A stretch of DNA of 9,629 nt from Treponema sp. UBA4319 (GCA_002393865.1 DGUD01000027.1:1-9629), one strand, 5' to 3'; positions 1 through 7,682 are shown, counted from the first letter of the stretch. Notes: generated from the sequence alone by a model not told the origin. Translations and numbers: made by a program.

Positions 1-68
1 ATCAGATGCCACTCCCGCCGGAATCGGGTGCCCTTCCCGCCGCGCCACCCGCGGGTTTTCCGGCCGGA
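1..68. repeat. Degenerate 22-base-period intergenic repeat
   Basis: Bases 1-22 and 23-44 align as two 22-base units (both begin ATC, both contain TGCC and TCCCGCCG at the same offsets). A third, more diverged block (45-68) ends in the palindrome TCCGGCCGGA (59-68). Unit 1 also aligns, at the same 22-base period, with the clearer array at 8249-8312: both contain CAGAT followed by a TCC-Y-GCCGGA core. The window begins inside the repeat, because base 1 continues as ATCAGATGC, exactly as bases 8304-8312 do after GGA. No function is known to me; it lies upstream of the promoter of the first gene. Confidence 0.55.
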
Positions 69-121
69 TTTGACTGCACGCGGAGCACAAAACTGGTTTC
101 CGTTTGCTGCCTGCGCGGGGA

Positions 122-151
122 TTGTATACCGTTCTGCGTCTGTGCTATAGT
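122..151 (+). promoter_or_regulatory. Extended -10 sigma-70-type promoter for the duplicated secreted protein gene
   Basis: A TTGTAT -35-like hexamer (122-127) is followed by an 18-base spacer and TATAGT (146-151), which matches the -10 consensus at five of six positions. TG one base upstream of the hexamer (TGC-TATAGT) makes it an extended -10 element, which can compensate for the modest -35. Transcription would start near 158, giving a leader of about 70 bases. The same TGC-TATA-N-T pattern is found before the lipoprotein gene on the other strand. Confidence 0.6.
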
Positions 152-212
152 GGAACTTGCTGATCCGGGATGTGAGATTTCCGGACAGCCCGATGCACTA
201 TCAGCGTATACC

Positions 213-219
213 AGAGAGG
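213..219 (+). promoter_or_regulatory. Ribosome binding site fixing the start at 229
   Basis: AGAGAGG lies 9 bases before ATG 229 and 12 before ATG 232, two consecutive Met codons. It favours starting at 229 over the in-frame TTG at 157. That TTG would place 24 charged residues ahead of an otherwise standard signal peptide and would coincide with the expected transcription start. Confidence 0.65.
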
Positions 220-228
220 TTCCGTGAC

Positions 229-1395
229 ATGATGAAGAAGTTAGTTTCCGCGCTTGCCCTGCTGCTGGTGGCGGCCATGGCCTTTGCCGCGCAGTTTGGC
301 ACGATTCATTTTGAGATTCCCAGGTCGGAGCAGGAATTTACCGTTGACTACAAGGTCCTGAAGGGTATGAAGAGCATGAAGTTCCCCAATCAGGAAGACC
401 TGTATGTGACGCGCGCATACAAGGTAAAGAGCCGCGGCACGGAGGGCGTCATGACGTACAGCCTGTTCAAGGACACCGGCGTGAGCGACGACATGCGCGA
501 CATAGAGGTCATGCTGTGGACAAGGCTGTGCACGCTGAACGCGACGGGGCTCGATCCGGATAAGATTCCCCAGCTGTCGAGGTTCAAAGACGAGGATGTG
601 CGCGGCGAGTTCAACGGGGACTGCGGCACCACGAATTTTGTGCGCGGCGAATTCAAGAATGAATTTTTGCGGGGCTACTCCTATGCCAGCATCGAGTCCT
701 TCTATAAGAAGGGGCAGGGGCTCGTGGTGCGCGTAGCGATGTCGAACGATATGGCGTTCTTCGGCATCCAGCCGGACGGAAGCTTTTCTCCTGAGAACAC
801 ATTCTCTGATTTCTACGACAGCTTCCGCTTCAAGGATCCGGAGCCGCATTATGCGCCGGCGGGCAGCAAGGATGCTGTCAGCCTTGCCTCCGTCAAAGTG
901 GACGGCATGAAGCCCGCAAAGGCTCCCAAGACCAAGGTTCTGCCGGTCTCGCGTGCATTTGATTTGGAGAAGGACGGCATAAAGGGAAAGGTGACGCTGA
1001 GCCTCTTTAAGGATACGGGCACGCAGCCGGGCACCTACAAGGAAGAGGTGCTCACGCTGGCAAAGCGCTGCCTTGTGGAGGTATCAGGTGTGCCTGAGGA
1101 CAGTATCCCGACCCTGCATGAAGTCGGAGGCATTGAGGATACGCTCGTCGACTGTAGTTTTGCTACTATGTTCAAAGACTATCCCTCCGCATTCCTGAAG
1201 GACAACAGGTATTGCAACTTTAGCGTTGTTGGCTCACAGGGCGACTGGCTGCTGATAATCGTATTCATGAGCGATGACCCGGCGTTCTTCGGCTATGACC
1301 CCGCGAGCGATTCCTTTGCGGAGGAAGATCCCCTTTATATCTATTTCATTTCCCACATCTTGGATTCCTTCCTTTCCGGTCTGAGCGGCAACTAG
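229..1395 (+). CDS. Secreted protein of two tandem ~180-residue domains, function unknown
   Basis: Predicted 388 residues. An N-terminal signal peptide (Met-Met-Lys-Lys, a hydrophobic run, cleavage probably after Ala-Phe-Ala at residue 20) shows Sec export. The mature part is an internal duplication: residues ~42-200 and ~222-382 align at an offset of 180. Shared blocks are GMK (46/226), L-x-V-x-R-A (58/238), SLFKDTG (78/258), Cys (101/281) and IP (113/293). Past a small indel, shared blocks are Cys (132/309), MSND/MSDD (171/347) and AFFG (176/352). Each copy keeps two cysteines, which could form one disulfide per domain; copy 2 has an extra Cys at 329. The DNA of matching blocks differs at third positions, so the duplication is old. 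I do not recognise the family. The start rests on the Shine-Dalgarno and the signal peptide. It has its own promoter and terminator, is apparently monocistronic, and converges on the alpha-2-macroglobulin gene. Sure of the gene; function open. Confidence 0.88.
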   Translation: MMKKLVSALALLLVAAMAFAAQFGTIHFEIPRSEQEFTVDYKVLKGMKSMKFPNQEDLYVTRAYKVKSRGTEGVMTYSLFKDTGVSDDMRDIEVMLWTRLCTLNATGLDPDKIPQLSRFKDEDVRGEFNGDCGTTNFVRGEFKNEFLRGYSYASIESFYKKGQGLVVRVAMSNDMAFFGIQPDGSFSPENTFSDFYDSFRFKDPEPHYAPAGSKDAVSLASVKVDGMKPAKAPKTKVLPVSRAFDLEKDGIKGKVTLSLFKDTGTQPGTYKEEVLTLAKRCLVEVSGVPEDSIPTLHEVGGIEDTLVDCSFATMFKDYPSAFLKDNRYCNFSVVGSQGDWLLIIVFMSDDPAFFGYDPASDSFAEEDPLYIYFISHILDSFLSGLSGN

Positions 1396-1405
1396 GACAG
1401 CCGTT

Positions 1406-1470
1406 TGCCGGTGCCGCCCTTGCAGCGCTTTGCGTTGCAGAGGCGGCGCCGGGCACTTTCCTTCATTCTT
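1406..1470 (+). terminator. Long GC-rich hairpin with T-rich tail after the secreted protein gene
   Basis: Ten bases past the stop codon, arm 1406-1428 pairs with 1432-1455 around a TTT loop. GCAGCGC (1422-1428) faces GCGTTGC (1432-1438), and GCCGCC (1413-1418) faces GGCGGC (1442-1447). The stem continues outward to TGCC/GGCA, with one bulged G, one C-A mismatch and a few G-T pairs. The tail TTTCCTTCATTCTT (1457-1470) is U-rich in the plus-strand transcript but interrupted by C. This fits a Rho-independent terminator for the upstream gene. On the other strand no T-run follows the stem. Confidence 0.6.
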
Positions 1471-1506
1471 CCGATACAGCGCTTTTTGAGACCGCCCCGG
1501 TTGTAT

Positions 1507-1526
1507 GCAAGGAGCCTTTTCCTTGC
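1507..1526. repeat. Short inverted repeat between convergent genes
   Basis: GCAAGGA (1507-1513) and TCCTTGC (1520-1526) form a perfect 7-bp stem with a 6-base loop. It lies 20 bases beyond the stop of the alpha-2-macroglobulin gene. It could end that transcript, but no T-run follows on the minus strand, so a classical intrinsic terminator is not shown. A second small hairpin (CGGAA-GCGA-TTCCG, 1531-1544, with a GNRA-type loop) abuts the stop codon and is followed on the plus strand by TTTATT. Confidence 0.35.
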
Positions 1527-1545
1527 CAGGCGGAAGCGATTCCGT

Positions 1546-4500
1546 TTATTCCACCGTCCACTGCTTTCCGGCGCTTCTGCCGAAAATCTCCTCCTCGTAC
1601 ATGCATTCTGCCGTGGTGCAGGGCGTGCCGTAGCTGCCCTTGCGCACGGCGCGGAAGCTGAACTCTACAGTCTGGCTGCCGCGCGGGAAGTAGTTCCAGA
1701 AGTACTGTGTCTCGGCGTCGTAGATGCCCCGGTAGGAGAGCCCCGCGTTGGAGGGACGCCAGCGCCACGGCAGCTGCTGCACGGCATCCTGCGCTGTCTC
1801 CGCCTGCGCGATGGTTCCCGTCGTGACGAATGCGCTGTTTAGGATTTCGCAGCCTGCGGGGACAGGTGCGCGCAGCGCGACGTACTCAAGGTCGGTGACC
1901 GCGGAGATGATGATTTTCTCGCGGTACACTTTTCCTGCCGTCAGGCGGCTGCCGCTGACAATCTTGCCGGTCTCCGCGTCGGTGATTTCCGTGTAGACGC
2001 AGATTCCTTCCTCCCGTGCCTCCTGCTTTGCCGCGGGGATGGCGTAGCGCATCGACGCCGTGTAGTAGAGCGTCCCCGTGCCCTGCCTGCTGAAGCTGAG
2101 CGGCAGCTCCGTGCCCCGCGCGAGTCCTTTCAGCTCGGCGGAGTCAAAGCCGAGCGTCGTCTCCTCTGCCTGCGCCGCCAGCCCCTTGAATGAGCCGGAG
2201 AGCAGCTTTCTGCCGCCGAGCAGCGCCTCCGCGCTGAAGTCCAGCTCTTCCAGCCGGTTCTGCGCGATGTAGTCGTTGAGCGCGATGAGCACGCGGCTGG
2301 TGAGCGCGGTTGACTGCCAGTAGCCGTTGCCTGCCCGCTGCATCTTGAGCAGCTCGTAGACGAGGCGCTGGTTGATGTCGTCATCGGCATTGAGATTCGT
2401 AAAGACCTGCAGGGCGAGCGCATACGGCTCCGCGGTTCCGTTGAAGAAGCACCAGCGGTGCGCGCGGAATTTCTGCGTGATGTCCACGCCCCTCGTGCTC
2501 AGCCGTGTGTAGCGGCGCAGTTTTGCGGCTGCCTCCTGCGCGGCGCTCCTGTTGCCCAGCCTGAGCTGCGCCAGCGCGCAGAACGAGAGGGTGTCCGTGT
2601 CCGCATTGTCGGATGCCGCGATGCGGCTGAGCGCCGCGCCGTCTGCCTTGCCGCCGATTCCTGCGGCCGCATAGTAGGCGTAGGCTGCGGTGTACAGGCT
2701 CCACGGGCTGTCCGGGTAGTCTGCCAGCAGCTTTGCCGCCTGTGCGCACAGATAGCCCGCGAGCTTGTCCTTTTTGATGCCTCCGGACGGAATGCCGTGC
2801 CCTTCCGCAAGCGCGAGGATTTCCGCGATGCGCATGGACACGTGCAGGCTGCTCTCCGGGCCGTCCGGCCAGTAGGGGAAGCCGCCGTCTTTCTGCTGCG
2901 CCGCTGCCCACGTGCGGATTTCCTTTGCGGCCACGTCGACGGGGCTGAGCACCTCGCTGTTGAGGCCGAAAAGCTTGATGTACTTGCCGAATGCCACGAG
3001 CGGCAGCACTGCGGCCGAGCGCTGCTCCAGGCAGCCGTAGGGATAGTGGAACACATAGCCGACTGCCTCGCGCAGCACGCCGAGCCGTGTGGGGTCGAGC
3101 TGCACGTAGAGGCTGCCGCGCCCGTCCTCCGCGTTGCCCGGCAGCACGAGCAGCTCCTGCGCGCCGTCGCCGCTCACGGTGCCCGTGGTGGTGACGGTCT
3201 CGTAGACGTAAGGCTTCTCTATCTGAAGGGGCACGATAATCCGCTCGTTCAGCCCTTGTCCCTTCGCGGTGAATTCCACGCTTATCCATCCCGGCTTCTG
3301 CGCGACGATGGAGAACATGAGCGCCTGCGTGCGGTTTGCGGCGACGCTTATTTTCTTTGCGGCCTGCCCGCTGATGCTGGCGCTGCCGGGCAGCTTCTGC
3401 ACTGCGCCCGTGTCCTGCGGCAGAGCGCAGCGCTCGATGCCGTCGTACACGGCGACGGAGACATCGACTTTCTGCGCCTTGCTGCCAAGGTTGCTGATGC
3501 TTACGCCCAGCTCGCCCTTGTCGTCAAGGCGGAGTATACGGGGCAGCACCTGACGCACGGACAGCGGCTCTGCCACGCGCAGCTCGTCCTCCTGGAGCGC
3601 AAAGCAGTCCCCGTCCACGCCCGCGACCGTGAGCCGGTATGCGGTGAGGCTGTCCGGCACGGTAAATGTGTAGCTGGCGTTTCCGTTCTTGTCGGTGACG
3701 AGCGAGGGCGCGAATGCTGCGGTGGGGGCAAAGTTGTTGCGTACCATTGCGGCGGGGCTTTCCCCTCCGTCGTCTGCCCCCATGGCGCTGTTCCTCGCGG
3801 CCATGGATTTCATCATCATGGGCTCTGCCGCTGCATCCATGCTGAGGTACGCTTCTTCTGTAGCTGCCTCCGCCTCCGCCATCTCCGGCGTCTCCCTGAG
3901 TATGGAGCGGGAATCCCCGCCGCCTGCCCTGTCAGGGAATCGCCATGCGCTGTAGAAGTGCTGCACGGGGTCAGGCACGTGGTAGCCGATGAGGTCGAGC
4001 ACGCCGCGGTCAACCGCGCTCAGCGTCAGCTCCGCGCCTTTTATGGCTTTGCCGCCACGCGTGGCTCGGAGCATGATGGTCGCTTTTTCTCCGGGCAGGT
4101 AGACGCTCTTGTCCGCCTTGATGGCCACGTCGAATCTCTTTGTTGCTGTGCTCACGTTGAGCGCCGTGCTGCCAAAGTACGCCTTTGCGGGCTCCCTGCT
4201 GCCTTCCTCCCGGACTGAATAGGACGAGAGCGAGACGTAGACGACGGGTACAAAGTCCTTTTCGATTCTGACGCTGACGACGGATGTGGGGCTGTCCACG
4301 GCAATCAGCTTGCTGCTGATGATGCCCTCGCGCTCCACGGTGAGCAGGTAGCGTCCCGCCGGAAGCTCGCTCTGCAGCATAATCTGGGCGGTGCTGCCGG
4401 TCTCGTAGCTGTCTTTGTCGGGCGTCAGGCGAATCTCCTGCGGAATGCCGTCGCCGTAACGGTACCAGTCGCCGCCCGCCACATAGAAGCTGCGCTCCGC

Positions 4501-7401
4501 GGTCACGGTGTTGCCGGAGGAATCCTCCGTGCTCAGGCTGAGCTTGTATGCCCCGCCTTCCGCAGGTTTTACCGTGAGCGTGCTTGCTTTTGCGCCGCCA
4601 AGCGGAATCGTCCGCTCGTCCTCAAGAATCATCTCTTTCTCATAGCGGGTGCTGACGTAGCCTTCGTCGCTGACTGTCTGCACCTGCTTCCAGTGCTCGC
4701 GCTCCAGCGTCATGCGGATGCTCTTGCTTTTGGGGAGCGCGCTCGCCGCGGGGGATTTTTCTTCCGGCGTAATCGCCACGTACGAGAATGAGAGCTGCTC
4801 GCCTTTCTGCGGGAATCCTTTTTTTGCCTTGCAGCCGCTGATGCCGAGGTAAAAGAGCGACGGGTGCACCGTGACCTGTGCCGCGGTGCTGATGGCCTGT
4901 CCGCCGTTGTCCGTGACCTGCGCCTCCATGCGGTAGATGCGCGGCACCGCCCCGAATTCCTCTTCCGCGCGCTGCTGCACGGATGCGCTGCCTTCGTCGC
5001 TGAGCGTTCCGTCCGGGTGGCTGAGCAGCCGCGTGCCTACGGTGCTCTGCAGCGGGCCAAAGCTGTAGCCTTCGTAAGCCTTTGCCTGCGGGTGGAATGA
5101 GCCGGGCGTGCTTGTCCACTGCGCGTTCCACGGGGACTCCGCAAGGCTTCCGCCGCCGAGATATGCGGCGCTGATTGCCGCAGGGATGGTATCTCCCTTA
5201 AAATACGTTCCTTCCTCTATGGAAGCGTTCGCCTCAAAGCGGAGCTTCTCGAAGAACTGTACCTGCACGGCGCAGGTCTCCGTGTTGCCGGAGCGGCCGC
5301 CCGTCGTCCGGCTGTACTGTATCAGGTAGTTCCCCGGTTTTGCGTCCTCTGGGATGACGAATGTGCCCCACGCGGTGCCGTTGTCACTGAGCGTGCCTTT
5401 TTCGGAGCGGATGCTTTTCTGCTGCCGCCAGCTGCTCTCCAGGAATTCCACGCTGTAGTTCTTGTCGCTGCCGCTGGGGATGCTGTACGCGCCCTTTGCG
5501 AGCGTGCGGTCAAAGATGCGGTAGGTGACGGTCTCGCCGGGCTTGTACAGGCCTCTGTCCGTATAGATGAAGGTGACCATCTGCGGGGCTTCCGCGCTGG
5601 CGGCAAATGCGCCGCCGGGGAGCGTGATGTTGCGCCAGTCGGTGACGTCGGCGTAGCCCGCGTTGTAGCGGATGCGGTCGTCGCTCGTCTTTGCCTCGAT
5701 GCAGAGAGAGCTGTCGCGCAGGGCGCTTCCCAGCTGCCCGCTGGAGAACGCAAGCTCCGCGATGCCGTCCTTGCCGCTGGCGGCGCTGGCAAGCGGGCTG
5801 AACGAGGCGCCGAGCCGTTGCTCCGCGGGCATCTTGTGCGGCACCGCGTACGCGCTCACCTGCGCGCCGGGGACGGGCTTCCCCGTGCTGATGCTGGTGA
5901 CCAGCACGATTGCGCGGTCGTAGGCGTAGCGGACGGTGACGGCGAGGTCTGTCACCTGTATGTACTGCGTGTTGCGGTAGCTGCTGCGCTTTGTCACGTC
6001 CTGCTTGCTGCGCCAGTCGCGGTACTGGTATTCGTAGGCGATGTCCGCCGTAAAGCAGACTGCGCCCCGGTAGCCGCCTGCCGTCTTCTCAAGGAATGGG
6101 CGGAGGTCGACGCGCTCGTGGAGCACGGTGTTCTGGGCGAGCTTTGCCGGATCAAGGCTGAATGTCTGTGCCGCTGCTGCCGGGCTCGTTCCCGCTGCCC
6201 CTGCAAGCGGGGTGACGGTGTAGCGGGAGCCTTCCTTGATGTTCTGGTGCTCGAAGGCGACCGCGGGCGTATCGCCGGACTCCTGCGCGGTGTCCCCGCT
6301 TGCGTTGAATCTGGCGTAGCTCCGCGCCTGCGGCACGGTGACGGTATAGGTCTGCTCCTTGCCGAGCGTGCGCCCGTAGACGTCGCTGAGCCCCGCGCCG
6401 ATGCGGAGCGTGTACGAGGAGCCGTAGCTGACCGGCAGGGAATGCAGCACGAGCACCTGCCCGTCGATGGCTATGTTGTCCGCGCTGACCGCTGAGCCGA
6501 GGCTGGTGCTGATATGCGCGGCAGCTTCTTTTTCCGAGCCCTGCGCGAGCGGCGCGCTGAAGGTGAGCAGCACGGGATGGCTGTATTCGCGCGCATACCA
6601 TGTGGGGTTCATGTTGCAGCCCTTCAGCGTAAAGGGAATCAGCGTGTGGAACTGCCTCGCGCATTCCTGCGATGTCGGCCAGCAGCCTTCGTCCGCCGCC
6701 GCTCCCTTTGCCAGCACCACGCGTATGTCCGTGTCCTCAGGCGGCGTGTCCTGCAGCTGCAGGCGGAGCAGCTTCTCTCCTTCCTGCACCGTCCTGAATG
6801 CCAGCGCTTTGCCGTCTGCCGTGACGGTGATGCTTTTTTCCGTCGTGCTGGCCTTGACCGGCGCGTTGAAGAAAACCGCTATGTCCTGCGCGAGCTTTGG
6901 GGGAACGCTGGCGCTGTCCACGTAGCTGCCTTCTTTTGCCTTTGCGTAGGCGGGCTGGATGCGCACGATTTTCAGCTCCTCGCTGTGGAACGAGAACGAA
7001 GCCGGTCCCTGCAGCGTCTTCCCTGAGAGCGAGCGGAGCGCGGGGTTCACCGTGACCGTGTAGAGCTTCTGGGGAATCGCGGCCTCCGCGCTCTCAAAGC
7101 TCAGTATGCTGGTGCCGTACCAGCGGAAGCTTCCCTTGAGCGGCGGCGTTATGGTGAGCACGTCGGACTTGTCGCTCTTTGCGCCCAGCTCCTTGAGCGC
7201 GACCACCGGCTCAGAGAACTGCACCTGTATGGCCGGGTACTGCACTGCCGCGGGCAGCTCGTCCTGCGGTGTCATGCTGATGACCGTAAAGTGCTCTGTT
7301 CCTCCCTGCCGGTCTTGCGGCATCGCTGGAAGGCTGAGCGTCGCGGCGCTCAGCGCCGCCGTGCAGAGTAATCTTGTTGATTGTCTTGAGAAAAATGCCA
7401 T
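1546..7401 (-). CDS. Bacterial alpha-2-macroglobulin family protease-trap protein with intact thioester
   Basis: Predicted 1951 residues. The family traps proteases: cleavage of a bait region exposes a thioester that bonds covalently to the attacker. Order seen: Sec signal peptide (~1-28); Ig-like macroglobulin domains (~30-480); a TGKPVPGAQV segment (~490-530); the MG2-type motif YTDRGLYKPG (613-622); AVDRGVLDL (from ~1128); a Met/Ala-rich bait-like stretch (~1165-1219). Then come RNNF plus a PDSLTAYR block (1221-~1258), the thioester Cys1457-Leu-Glu-Gln1460 in YPYGCLEQ with a helical thioester domain to ~1760, and a C-terminal MG10-like domain ending MYEEEIFGRSAG. E. coli YfhM is 1653 residues, so this is about 300 longer. 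ATG 7401 is preferred over GTG 7434 because GAGG precedes it and the signal peptide then starts properly. No Cys follows the signal, so unlike YfhM it is probably not a lipoprotein. The usual partner, pbpC, is not in the window. Confidence 0.95.
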   Translation of the reverse strand: MAFFSRQSTRLLCTAALSAATLSLPAMPQDRQGGTEHFTVISMTPQDELPAAVQYPAIQVQFSEPVVALKELGAKSDKSDVLTITPPLKGSFRWYGTSILSFESAEAAIPQKLYTVTVNPALRSLSGKTLQGPASFSFHSEELKIVRIQPAYAKAKEGSYVDSASVPPKLAQDIAVFFNAPVKASTTEKSITVTADGKALAFRTVQEGEKLLRLQLQDTPPEDTDIRVVLAKGAAADEGCWPTSQECARQFHTLIPFTLKGCNMNPTWYAREYSHPVLLTFSAPLAQGSEKEAAAHISTSLGSAVSADNIAIDGQVLVLHSLPVSYGSSYTLRIGAGLSDVYGRTLGKEQTYTVTVPQARSYARFNASGDTAQESGDTPAVAFEHQNIKEGSRYTVTPLAGAAGTSPAAAAQTFSLDPAKLAQNTVLHERVDLRPFLEKTAGGYRGAVCFTADIAYEYQYRDWRSKQDVTKRSSYRNTQYIQVTDLAVTVRYAYDRAIVLVTSISTGKPVPGAQVSAYAVPHKMPAEQRLGASFSPLASAASGKDGIAELAFSSGQLGSALRDSSLCIEAKTSDDRIRYNAGYADVTDWRNITLPGGAFAASAEAPQMVTFIYTDRGLYKPGETVTYRIFDRTLAKGAYSIPSGSDKNYSVEFLESSWRQQKSIRSEKGTLSDNGTAWGTFVIPEDAKPGNYLIQYSRTTGGRSGNTETCAVQVQFFEKLRFEANASIEEGTYFKGDTIPAAISAAYLGGGSLAESPWNAQWTSTPGSFHPQAKAYEGYSFGPLQSTVGTRLLSHPDGTLSDEGSASVQQRAEEEFGAVPRIYRMEAQVTDNGGQAISTAAQVTVHPSLFYLGISGCKAKKGFPQKGEQLSFSYVAITPEEKSPAASALPKSKSIRMTLEREHWKQVQTVSDEGYVSTRYEKEMILEDERTIPLGGAKASTLTVKPAEGGAYKLSLSTEDSSGNTVTAERSFYVAGGDWYRYGDGIPQEIRLTPDKDSYETGSTAQIMLQSELPAGRYLLTVEREGIISSKLIAVDSPTSVVSVRIEKDFVPVVYVSLSSYSVREEGSREPAKAYFGSTALNVSTATKRFDVAIKADKSVYLPGEKATIMLRATRGGKAIKGAELTLSAVDRGVLDLIGYHVPDPVQHFYSAWRFPDRAGGGDSRSILRETPEMAEAEAATEEAYLSMDAAAEPMMMKSMAARNSAMGADDGGESPAAMVRNNFAPTAAFAPSLVTDKNGNASYTFTVPDSLTAYRLTVAGVDGDCFALQEDELRVAEPLSVRQVLPRILRLDDKGELGVSISNLGSKAQKVDVSVAVYDGIERCALPQDTGAVQKLPGSASISGQAAKKISVAANRTQALMFSIVAQKPGWISVEFTAKGQGLNERIIVPLQIEKPYVYETVTTTGTVSGDGAQELLVLPGNAEDGRGSLYVQLDPTRLGVLREAVGYVFHYPYGCLEQRSAAVLPLVAFGKYIKLFGLNSEVLSPVDVAAKEIRTWAAAQQKDGGFPYWPDGPESSLHVSMRIAEILALAEGHGIPSGGIKKDKLAGYLCAQAAKLLADYPDSPWSLYTAAYAYYAAAGIGGKADGAALSRIAASDNADTDTLSFCALAQLRLGNRSAAQEAAAKLRRYTRLSTRGVDITQKFRAHRWCFFNGTAEPYALALQVFTNLNADDDINQRLVYELLKMQRAGNGYWQSTALTSRVLIALNDYIAQNRLEELDFSAEALLGGRKLLSGSFKGLAAQAEETTLGFDSAELKGLARGTELPLSFSRQGTGTLYYTASMRYAIPAAKQEAREEGICVYTEITDAETGKIVSGSRLTAGKVYREKIIISAVTDLEYVALRAPVPAGCEILNSAFVTTGTIAQAETAQDAVQQLPWRWRPSNAGLSYRGIYDAETQYFWNYFPRGSQTVEFSFRAVRKGSYGTPCTTAECMYEEEIFGRSAGKQWTVE

Positions 7402-7410
7402 GTATAACCG

Positions 7411-7415
7411 CCTCA
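7411..7415 (-). promoter_or_regulatory. Ribosome binding site of the alpha-2-macroglobulin gene
   Basis: On the minus strand GTGAGGCGG precedes ATG 7401 by a suitable distance, with GAGG about ten bases from the start codon. The upstream in-frame GTG (7434) lacks a comparable site, which decides the start. Confidence 0.5.
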
Positions 7416-7422
7416 CAAGGAA

Positions 7423-7435
7423 CGTGCCCGGCACG
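7423..7435. promoter_or_regulatory. Hyphenated palindrome CGTGCCCGGCACG in the alpha-2-macroglobulin leader
   Basis: Perfect 6-1-6 inverted repeat (CGTGCC-C-GGCACG), 22 bases upstream of the start codon. A one-base spacer is too short for an RNA hairpin loop without opening the central pairs, so a dimeric DNA-binding protein site is as likely as an RNA structure. No regulator is identified. Confidence 0.3.
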
Positions 7436-7474
7436 CAGGCAGCGATTCCAGAGATATTCAGGACTTAACGGTGA

Positions 7475-7504
7475 ATAATCCGAACGCGGCTTGTTCGCTG
7501 TTAA
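7475..7504 (-). promoter_or_regulatory. Candidate promoter of the alpha-2-macroglobulin gene
   Basis: On the minus strand TTAACA (7504-7499; five of six matches to TTGACA) is followed by an 18-base spacer and GATTAT (7480-7475; four of six matches to TATAAT). Transcription would start near 7468, leaving a leader of about 67 bases. The promoter is bracketed by the inverted repeat ACTTAAC (7463-7469) / GTTAAGT (7500-7506), which would cover the -35 and the start site. A second pair, CGAAC/GTTCG (7481-7485, 7493-7497), lies in the spacer. An AT-rich stretch further upstream (7520-7550) gives no better match. Confidence 0.42.
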
Positions 7505-7553
7505 GTTCGATGTATGCTATTTCTTGATAATTCAAAGAATTAATAGAAATACC

Positions 7554-7595
7554 CGGAAAGCGCTGCCTCATGCTCTGGGGCAAGCGGCGCTTCCC
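7554..7595 (-). terminator. Bulged hairpin downstream of the lipoprotein gene, possible terminator
   Basis: Read on the minus strand, GGAA, GCGC and TGCC on the left arm pair with GGCA, GCGC and TTCC on the right arm. There is a four-base bulge and a one-base bulge, and the loop is about 11 bases. The transcript then runs GGGTATTTCTATTAATTC, moderately U-rich. It lies about 90 bases after the lipoprotein stop and before the promoter of the alpha-2-macroglobulin gene, so it would separate the two units. The bulges and imperfect U-tract keep confidence low. Confidence 0.35.
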
Positions 7596-7682
7596 TAGCT
7601 GTAAAATAACTGAATCCCTGTTGTGGTTACATATTGCCGTAAGGGGCTGCTGAGCGCTCCGCTTTTCGGTGGCTTCCATGGC

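Noticed and set aside
6..227. 73-codon plus-strand frame across the leader of the first gene
   Set aside because: It runs through the degenerate repeat and the promoter and ends just before the true start. The translation is Pro/Ala-rich from repeat sequence, with no Shine-Dalgarno.
157..228. TTG start at 157 for the secreted protein
   Set aside because: It coincides with the expected transcription start, has no ribosome binding site, and would add a charged segment before the signal peptide.
2381..3289. 302-codon frame on the minus strand overlapping the thioester region
   Set aside because: Out-of-frame shadow of the alpha-2-macroglobulin gene, Arg-rich low-complexity translation. It is not a frameshift remnant, because the main frame is intact across the whole region.
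2458..4218. Open frame of 586 codons on the plus strand, antisense to the alpha-2-macroglobulin gene
   Set aside because: It lies wholly opposite a well-supported gene with family motifs, its composition (Arg/Ala/Cys/His-rich) is typical of a GC-rich antisense shadow, and no ribosome binding site or recognisable motif supports it.
7402..7434. GTG start at 7434 for the alpha-2-macroglobulin
   Set aside because: It adds 11 residues ahead of a good signal peptide and has a weaker ribosome binding site than ATG 7401.
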